This document shows positions 51,618 through 57,500 of a DNA stretch of 57,500 nucleotides, one piece after another. The DNA comes from PALSA-1006 sp036171275. Its GTDB lineage: Bacteria; Pseudomonadota; Gammaproteobacteria; Burkholderiales; Gallionellaceae. Position numbers and translations under genes: made by a program. The DNA lies in assembly GCA_036171275.1 (NCBI GenBank), contig JAVHQT010000016.1:1-57500 (forward strand), written 5' to 3'. How positions within the stretch are numbered: position 1 is the first letter of the stretch; every line of letters starts with the position of its first letter. The notes beneath the pieces were generated by a model that made no database searches, was not told the DNA's origin, and worked only from the letters and a program-made list of their open reading frames with translations.

Positions 51618-52886
51618 TTATTTTTCAACCACTTCCTCATAAAAACGGCTGGTATTTTTGCCGCTTTGTTTGGCTAAATACATAGCCAAATCGGCTTGCT
51701 TAATCAACGCTTCTTTGGTTTCAGCGTTATCAGGAAACATAGCAATTCCAATACTGCCGCCGACGTGCCCCAGCTGCACACCCAAATTAAATGGCTCTGC
51801 TAACGCCGCAATAATTTTAACGGCAACTTGCTGGGCGTTTTCTTTGGACTCGACATTTTCAAGCACTAAAATAAATTCATCACCGCCAACGCGTGCCACA
51901 GAGTCGGAATCACGAATGGATTCTTTCAGGCGTTTAGACACGCCTTGCAGCAGCGCATCACCCGATTGATGCCCCAGCGTATCGTTAATCGCTTTAAAGC
52001 CATCTAGATCCAAAAACAAGACGGCCATTTTTTGGGTATTGCGTTTGGCGAGAGCAAGGGAGTGATCCAAAATATCCATCAAGGAGGCGCGATTCGGCAG
52101 GTCTGTCAGGGAATCAAAATGCGCTAAGTGCGCAATTTTATGCTCGGCACGTTTACGTTCGGTAATGTCGCGGATGATGCCAATAAAATAACGATTACCG
52201 CCAAGTTGCATTTCAGAAGCCGATATTTCCATTGGAAATTCTTCGCCATTTTTGCGCAATGCCGTCATTTCACGGCCGCGAATCCCCAAAATTTCGCTTT
52301 CTCCCGATTCTATATATCGACTCAGGAAACCGGCATGCAAGCTGCGATTAGATTCTGGCATTAACATTTGCACATTTTTGCCAAACACTTCGTGCTGCGT
52401 GTAGCCAAAAATTGCTTCTGCTGCCGGATTAAAACCTTGAATTTCGCCCTCGGAATTGATGGTGACAATACCATCCATGACGTTATGAATAATGGCTTGC
52501 AACTGTCCTTGACTGGTTTCCAACTCGCTTTTCATTTCTTTTAAGTTAGTGACGATTTGCCAAAATAACTTTACTTCGGAACCACCGGTGACGCGCTTGC
52601 CGCCCAAAATGGCAGCGGCTTTTTCCGCAATCGATTCATCATGCGATAGATTGTAAATAATGCAATCTGGAAAATTCTTACAGGCTGTCAAACCCTGAAT
52701 ATCATCTTGATAAATGGGAATACCATGCTGTTTTGCCAGCACAATACCGGGCATTTCCAAATTGATATCCACGATGCCAATGACATTTACTAAGCTGTAT
52801 TCCAAAAACATTTCCAGCAACGCCGTGCCGCCTCGCCCGGCGCCGATAATTAAGACTGGATACCCTTTAACTCGAGAAGGTGACAT
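51618..52886 (-). CDS. Diguanylate cyclase with an N-terminal NAD(P)-binding-like Rossmann domain and PAS domain
   Basis: 422 residues. Residues 10-115 look like a Rossmann nucleotide-binding domain: VLIIGAGRGGTALLEMF with GAGRGG at 15-20, an acidic end of the second strand (GIVDIN), then IIYNLS. A short coiled coil and a PAS domain of the FixL type (about 126-245; RKNGEEFPMEISASEM) follow. The position of the FixL haem ligand His seems to be Glu here, so haem is unlikely. The GGDEF domain has GGDEF at 334-338 and an RDSD inhibitory site. It should make cyclic-di-GMP, possibly in response to a dinucleotide such as NAD(H). Confidence 0.9.
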   Translation of the reverse strand: MSPSRVKGYPVLIIGAGRGGTALLEMFLEYSLVNVIGIVDINLEMPGIVLAKQHGIPIYQDDIQGLTACKNFPDCIIYNLSHDESIAEKAAAILGGKRVTGGSEVKLFWQIVTNLKEMKSELETSQGQLQAIIHNVMDGIVTINSEGEIQGFNPAAEAIFGYTQHEVFGKNVQMLMPESNRSLHAGFLSRYIESGESEILGIRGREMTALRKNGEEFPMEISASEMQLGGNRYFIGIIRDITERKRAEHKIAHLAHFDSLTDLPNRASLMDILDHSLALAKRNTQKMAVLFLDLDGFKAINDTLGHQSGDALLQGVSKRLKESIRDSDSVARVGGDEFILVLENVESKENAQQVAVKIIAALAEPFNLGVQLGHVGGSIGIAMFPDNAETKEALIKQADLAMYLAKQSGKNTSRFYEEVVEK

Positions 52887-53189
52887 ATTTAATCCTTAAT
52901 AATCAGCGTGTTATTCACAAACTTACGTGTTTGGATACAAAATTTTAATCTATTAAAAGCACTGCAGGTCGCAACGATTAAATCAACCATTGACACCGAG
53001 CTTGTCTAAGGGCATTTGAACTGATTGATTGAATAAGCTTTATTCCGTTATGGCTCGATTTAGCGCTGCTAAGCTTGTCGAACCCTAACGGAATGAATCG
53101 GCACTTCCTTAACACGCGCATTTCAAAAATAAAAAAGCAGCTTACCAAACGGTAAGCCGCCACTTTATTTAACTTAAGCATTAAACACG
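52887..53189. other. 303-bp intergenic region
   Basis: Between ihfB and the cyclase gene, both minus. It holds a long imperfect inverted repeat (arms with TTATTCCGTTA near 53040 and CTAACGGAATGAA near 53085) with a GCTAAGCTTGTCGAACCC loop, and the ihfB terminator. Confidence 0.6.
53124..53160 (-). terminator. Intrinsic terminator of the rpsA-ihfB operon
   Basis: On the minus strand GCGGCTTACC, loop GTTT, GGTAAGCTGC, then TTTTTTATTTTT. A 10-bp stem with one G-U pair and a strong T-run; 30 nt after the ihfB stop. Confidence 0.93.
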
Positions 53190-53477
53190 TTAAGACTGGG
53201 TAATATCGACCCGTTCACGCAACTCTTTACCAGGCTTGAAGTGCGGAATACGTTTTGCAGGAACAGCTACTTTGCCGCCAGACCTAGGGTTGCGACCTTG
53301 ACGAGGTGGACGATAATTCAAGACAAAACTTCCAAAACCACGAATTTCAATCCGACCTCCACTTGATAAAACCGAACAGATCGTATCAAGAATCACTTTA
53401 ACGGAGAGCTCTGCGTCTTTGGTCTGAAGTTGCGTATAACGCATCGCAAGTTTTGTAACAAGATCAGAACGTGTCAT
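53190..53477 (-). CDS. ihfB: Integration host factor beta subunit
   Basis: 95 residues, standard length: MTRSDLVTKLA, the arm region GFGSFVLNYRPPRQGRNPRSG and FKPGKELRERV. With IhfA it bends DNA at WATCAANNNNTTR sites; the window is rich in such sites. GGGAG precedes its ATG. It follows rpsA by 16 nt, the classic order. Confidence 0.97.
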   Translation of the reverse strand: MTRSDLVTKLAMRYTQLQTKDAELSVKVILDTICSVLSSGGRIEIRGFGSFVLNYRPPRQGRNPRSGGKVAVPAKRIPHFKPGKELRERVDITQS

Positions 53478-53493
53478 GTTAAATCTCCCTTAG

Positions 53494-55197
53494 TTAAGCA
53501 TCTGCCTTGCTGGAATCCATCTTGGCCTTTAGCAATGCGCCCAAGTTGGTCGTTCCGGCCGAACTTTGATTTTCTGCTGCAAACTTATGCATGGCAGAAG
53601 CTTCTTCGGCCTTGTCCATTGCTTTAATCGACAGGTTAATGCCGCGATTTTTACGGTCCACATTAACAATCAGCGCTCTAACTGTGTCACCTTCTTTAAG
53701 ATGAGCACGAATATCTTCTACGCGCTCAGCTGAAATTTCTGACACTTTTAAGTACGCTTCAACATCGCCATCTAACAAAACGACTGCGCCTTTAGCATCT
53801 AATGATTTAACGGTGCCTGTGACGATCGCGCCTTTGTCATGGCCGGATACGAAACCACCAAAAGGATCGCCTTCCAGTTGTTTTACGCCCAAGGAAATGC
53901 GTTCACGCTCGACATCGATTGCCAATACAGTGGCTTCCAGTTCGTCGCCTTTTTTGTAATTACGCACAGCGTCTTCGCCAGGTACTGACCAAGACAAGTC
54001 TGACAAATGCACCAAACCATCAATCCCGCCTTCTAAACCGATAAACACGCCGAAGTCAGTAATTGATTTAATCGCACCCTTCACTTTGTCACCTTTTTTG
54101 TGATTCAAAGCAAAATCATCCCAAGGATTTGAACGGCATTGTTTCATGCCCAGTGAAATGCGGCGGCGCGCTTCGTCAATTTCCAAAATCATCACTTCAG
54201 CCTCATCGCCGAGTGAAACAACTTTAGAAGGATGAACATTCTTATTGGTCCAGTCCATTTCGGATACGTGAACCAGACCTTCGATACCTTGTTCAATTTC
54301 AACGAAAGAACCGTAGTCAGTCAGGTTGGTGACTTTACCGAACAGGCGTGTGCCTTGTGGATAACGGCGTGCCAAACCATTCCAAGGATCGTCGCCCATT
54401 TGCTTGATACCCAAGGACACGCGATTCTTCTCTTGGTCGAATTTCAGAATCTTTGCTTCCACTTCATCGCCAACTGTCAGCACTTCTGATGGATGTTTCA
54501 CGCGACGCCATGCCAAATCGGTGATATGCAACAGACCGTCGATACCGCCCAAATCAACGAACGCACCGTAGTCCGTGATATTTTTAACGATACCCTTAAC
54601 AATCGCGCCTTCTTTCAGGCTTTCCATCATCGTTTCACGATCAGCACCTTGGGTCGCTTCCAATACAGCGCGACGCGAAACCACCACGTTATTGCGCTTG
54701 CGATCCAACTTGATCACCTTGAGTTCCATGGTCTTGTTTTCGTATGGCGTCGTGTCTTTAACTGGACGCGTATCCACCAACGAACCCGGCAAGAAGGCAC
54801 GGATGCCATTTACCATCGCAGTCAAACCACCCTTAACCTTGCCACTGACATAACCTTCAACCACGCGACCTTCTTCCATCGCTTGTTCAAGGTCAATCCA
54901 TGCAGCCAGACGTTTAGCTTTTTCACGTGACAAACGCGTTTCACCATAACCGTTTTCCAGCGATTCAATCGCCACGGTGGTGAAATCACCCGCTTTAACT
55001 TCGATGTTACCCGCTGCATCTTTGAATTCTTCAACAGGAATAAAACTTTCGGATTTCAATCCGGCGTTGACTACCACCACGTTTTGTTCAATTCGCACCA
55101 CTTGGGCGGTGATCAATTCGCCTGCGCGCATTTCTTTGCGCGTCAAACTTTCCTCAAACAAGGAGGCAAAACTTTCCATTTCAACAACTTCAGTCAT
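53494..55197 (-). CDS. rpsA: Ribosomal protein S1
   Basis: 567 residues with six S1 RNA-binding repeats; typical blocks are GAFVDLGGIDGLLHITDLAW, GSFVEIEQGIEGLVHVSEMDW and GVFIGLEGGIDGLVHLSDLSW. S1 helps mRNA bind to the 30S subunit. As in E. coli, no good ribosome-binding site precedes the ATG. A short stem (CCCGC TTT GCGGG, near 55218-55230) lies in the leader and might serve in control. Confidence 0.98.
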   Translation of the reverse strand: MTEVVEMESFASLFEESLTRKEMRAGELITAQVVRIEQNVVVVNAGLKSESFIPVEEFKDAAGNIEVKAGDFTTVAIESLENGYGETRLSREKAKRLAAWIDLEQAMEEGRVVEGYVSGKVKGGLTAMVNGIRAFLPGSLVDTRPVKDTTPYENKTMELKVIKLDRKRNNVVVSRRAVLEATQGADRETMMESLKEGAIVKGIVKNITDYGAFVDLGGIDGLLHITDLAWRRVKHPSEVLTVGDEVEAKILKFDQEKNRVSLGIKQMGDDPWNGLARRYPQGTRLFGKVTNLTDYGSFVEIEQGIEGLVHVSEMDWTNKNVHPSKVVSLGDEAEVMILEIDEARRRISLGMKQCRSNPWDDFALNHKKGDKVKGAIKSITDFGVFIGLEGGIDGLVHLSDLSWSVPGEDAVRNYKKGDELEATVLAIDVERERISLGVKQLEGDPFGGFVSGHDKGAIVTGTVKSLDAKGAVVLLDGDVEAYLKVSEISAERVEDIRAHLKEGDTVRALIVNVDRKNRGINLSIKAMDKAEEASAMHKFAAENQSSAGTTNLGALLKAKMDSSKADA

Positions 55198-55242
55198 TTT
55201 AAAATTACTTTCAGGTAAACCCGCAAAGCGGGGGTTCGTTAA

Positions 55243-57288
55243 TCAACCAGCGGCGGAGAACCGACTGGACTCACTTTTCGCACGGTAGCGTTGTAAAACT
55301 TGCTGAACGGCCTGTTCGATATTCAGATTAGTCGTATCCAGCAAACTTGCGCCCTGTGCCTGTTGCAGTGGCGCGATACTGCGTTGCATATCTCGTTCGT
55401 CGCGCGCGCGTATGTCTTGCAAAAGGGGGGCGATACTAGCATTCAATCCTTTTTGTATCAACTGCTTATAGCGCCTTTCCGCACGCGCTTCTGCACTAGC
55501 GGTTAAGAATATTTTCAGCACAGAATCAGGAAAAACCACCGAGGCCATATCGCGTCCATCGGCAACCAAGCCGGGTGGGCGCCGGAATTCTCGTTGCTTA
55601 TCCAGCAAAGCGGCACGGACTTTAGGTAAAGCGGCAATTTTTGACGCGGCGGCACCCGTTTCCTCGGTTCGCAACACCTCGCCAATGAGTTCGCCATCCA
55701 GCCAAATCGCCTCTCCCTCAAAACGAATCGCAACATGCCCTGCTAAAACAGCCAGCTTATCTTCTTCATGCAAGGCAATACCGCGCTTTTGCGCCGCCAG
55801 TGCCAGCAGGCGATACAGCGCACCACTGTCCAAATAATGCATCCCTAACGCCGTTGCTACCCGTTGTGCCACCGTGCCTTTACCGGATGCCGACGGGCCA
55901 TCAATTGCAATAACTTCAATATAATCAGATACTTGCATAAATTCTTTAAAATAACCAGGGAAAGTTTTTGCCACGCAATTCGGTTCGTTAATCCGCACAC
56001 CTGCGCCACCGTACGCCAACAGCGAAAAACACATTGCCATGCGGTGATCATCGTAAGTATCAATCACCGCATGCGGCAACATTGCCGGCGCTGATTTTGC
56101 CGAAGCAGAATCCAGCGCAGCCAGTGCTTGGATCGGCTGATCACAACCGGTCACACCCAAAGGTGTGACCCGAATAAAATCCGCGCCTTCTTGCACCGTC
56201 GCACCGACTTTGCGCAACTCCGTCGCCATCGCCGCAATACGGTCGGTTTCTTTTACTCGCCAACTGGCGATATTACGCAACGTCGTGGTGCCATCCGCAA
56301 ATAGTGCCACTACCGCCAAAGTCATCGCCGCATCGGGAATGGCATTGCAATCGAGGTCAAGCGCGGACAATTTGCCAGTCAAGGGCGGACGAGCTTCAAT
56401 CCAATTTTCGCCCATTTCAATGCGCGCGCCCATCGCTGCCAAGGCTTCGACAAAATGCACATCGCCTTGCACACTGGCTTTGCCCACGCCCTCCACGCGC
56501 ACCGGACCACCGGCAATCGCCCCAGCTGCCAGAAAATAAGATGCGGAGGAGGCATCGCCCTCGACAAAAATTTCCCCAGGCGCAACATATTCACTGCCCG
56601 CCAAAACCGTAAAGTTCTGCCAACCGTTGCGCTGCACCACGACACCGAAACGCGCCATCATCGCCAAGGTAATTTCGATGTACGGCTTAGAAATCAGTTC
56701 GCCGACCACGGTAACGCGCACGGTACGGTGCAGCAGCGGCAAAGCCATCAGCAATGCTGTTAAAAATTGACTGGAGACATTGCCTTTTACTTTCACCTCG
56801 GTCTGCGCGGAAGCAACAGACGGCGCAATCTGCAAGGGCGGAAATCCGTCACTGCCTAAATACGCAATTTTCGCCCCCAACTGGCGCACGGCATCGACCA
56901 AATCGCCAATCGGACGCTCGTGCATCCGCGCCACACCAGACAATTGGTAATTTCCACCTGCCAGCGCCAACGCCGCTGTCAGCGGGCGAAACGCCGTTCC
57001 AGCGTTACCAAGAAACAGGTGCGCTGTTTTATGGGGAATATCTCCAGCGCAACCGTGAATGCGATACGCATTTTCGCCTAAAGATTCAAGCTGAATTCCC
57101 AGCGTTTGCAAGCCTTGCAGCATGTGTTCAGTATCATCGGAATGCAGCAAATCGCGCACCACAGTTTCGCCCTTTGCCAACGCTGCCAGCAACAAAACAC
57201 GATTAGAAATGCTTTTCGAGCCAGGTAAACGCACCGTGCCACGGGCAGAATTAAGTGGCGGGATATCCAAAAAAATGAAAGAAGTCAT
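55243..57288 (-). CDS. aroA-cmk: AroA-Cmk fusion: EPSP synthase and cytidylate kinase
   Basis: 681 residues. Residues 1-445 form EPSP synthase (LPGSKSISNRVLLLAAL; FLGNAGTAFRPLTA; TYDDHRMAM), the shikimate-pathway enzyme joining shikimate 3-phosphate and PEP. Residues 450-670 form CMP kinase (P-loop DGPSASGKGT near 461; YLDSGALYR; DGRDMASVVFPD). The frame is continuous with a short linker (FMQVSDYIEV). The same fusion is known in Betaproteobacteria and others, so it is not an error. rpsA follows after 45 nt. Confidence 0.96.
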   Translation of the reverse strand: MTSFIFLDIPPLNSARGTVRLPGSKSISNRVLLLAALAKGETVVRDLLHSDDTEHMLQGLQTLGIQLESLGENAYRIHGCAGDIPHKTAHLFLGNAGTAFRPLTAALALAGGNYQLSGVARMHERPIGDLVDAVRQLGAKIAYLGSDGFPPLQIAPSVASAQTEVKVKGNVSSQFLTALLMALPLLHRTVRVTVVGELISKPYIEITLAMMARFGVVVQRNGWQNFTVLAGSEYVAPGEIFVEGDASSASYFLAAGAIAGGPVRVEGVGKASVQGDVHFVEALAAMGARIEMGENWIEARPPLTGKLSALDLDCNAIPDAAMTLAVVALFADGTTTLRNIASWRVKETDRIAAMATELRKVGATVQEGADFIRVTPLGVTGCDQPIQALAALDSASAKSAPAMLPHAVIDTYDDHRMAMCFSLLAYGGAGVRINEPNCVAKTFPGYFKEFMQVSDYIEVIAIDGPSASGKGTVAQRVATALGMHYLDSGALYRLLALAAQKRGIALHEEDKLAVLAGHVAIRFEGEAIWLDGELIGEVLRTEETGAAASKIAALPKVRAALLDKQREFRRPPGLVADGRDMASVVFPDSVLKIFLTASAEARAERRYKQLIQKGLNASIAPLLQDIRARDERDMQRSIAPLQQAQGASLLDTTNLNIEQAVQQVLQRYRAKSESSRFSAAG

Positions 57289-57388
57289 CGCATCAATTTA
57301 AGTCATTGTCGTCAAAAAACCAACGGGTTAAGAAAGTACCGCCCAAGTTGAATTCTGTTAAGGCAGCGCAAATTAGAAAAAAACATAA

Positions 57389-57404
57389 TATAATCAATAT
57401 GTTA
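57389..57404 (+). promoter_or_regulatory. IHF-like repeat motif, exact copy
   Basis: TATAATCAATATGTTA about 100 nt upstream of aroA-cmk on the other strand, with GAAAAAAACATAA upstream. A plus-strand ATG near 57487 may begin a gene beyond the window. No other feature was seen in 57289-57500. Confidence 0.55.
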
Positions 57405-57500
57405 CATAATAATTTAAATCAACACATCGCAGTATTCCGCAGTGCTTGATGGTTGTCATTTTACCTCAGCGAACAGTCAAAATTGTATGCCACGATTTAA

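Noticed and set aside
1..57500. tRNA, rRNA or transposase genes
   Set aside because: I scanned the spacers for tRNA T-loop patterns and for transposase-like frames and found none.

Overview
The window looks like part of a proteobacterial chromosome of moderate G+C. Several gene orders are ones I associate with Betaproteobacteria: aroA-cmk fusion/rpsA/ihfB, fmdB/DUF502/aspS/nudB, nit/tldD, tsaB/rimI/uracil-DNA glycosylase, and an MDH of the cytosolic-like type. A gammaproteobacterial origin cannot be excluded. It is a draft scaffold: a run of ten Ns lies inside fliD, and the sequence beside it looks like an assembly artefact.

Layout. 1-1246: 5' part of a secreted SUMF1-type protein. 1247-1870: repeat-rich spacer. 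1871-5438: histidine kinase, NarL-type regulator and a diguanylate cyclase. 5637-12630: flagellar filament cluster with a sigma-28-type promoter (fliC, flaG, fliD, fliS, fliT, fliK-like, FlhB C-terminal homologue, YcgR-like PilZ protein). 12847-17253: three putative protein-modifying enzymes next to it (PRMT-like methyltransferase, TPR-OGT-type glycosyltransferase, FliB-like lysine methylase). 17624-22381 (minus): compact operon ispF-tsaB-rimI-udg-nfeD-SPFH-REC/GGDEF. 22572-24855: nit-tldD. 25100-27230: branched-chain amino-acid permease and binding lipoprotein. 27302-29582: cyclic-nucleotide-binding protein, lnt, GIY-YIG protein. 29979-32558: metal-binding protein, outer-membrane barrel and a small exported Cys/His protein. 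32645-37604 (minus): fmdB, DUF502, aspS, secreted barnase-type RNase, barstar, nudB, nadA. 38126-39109: mdh. 39541-46986: pldA, a second kinase/regulator pair, and a 1566-residue CheB-CheR-PAS-GGDEF-EAL protein. 47163-51211: holC, valS with a long in-frame upstream extension, crcB. 51618-57288 (minus): Rossmann-PAS-GGDEF protein, ihfB, rpsA, aroA-cmk.

Common themes. Cyclic-di-GMP signalling is dense: four GGDEF proteins, one with EAL, and one PilZ effector beside the flagellin operon. The flagellar cluster is followed by enzymes that could methylate and glycosylate flagellin.

The most striking non-gene signal is a 16-bp motif, TATAATCAATNNGTTA. It occurs six times exactly and about seven more times with one to three changes, in both orientations, in spacers and inside genes. 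Its core fits the IHF consensus WATCAANNNNTTR and resembles the lambda H' site, usually with an A-rich stretch upstream. The IHF beta gene is itself in the window. Several spacers also hold diverged intergenic repeats (three families) and two tandem arrays.
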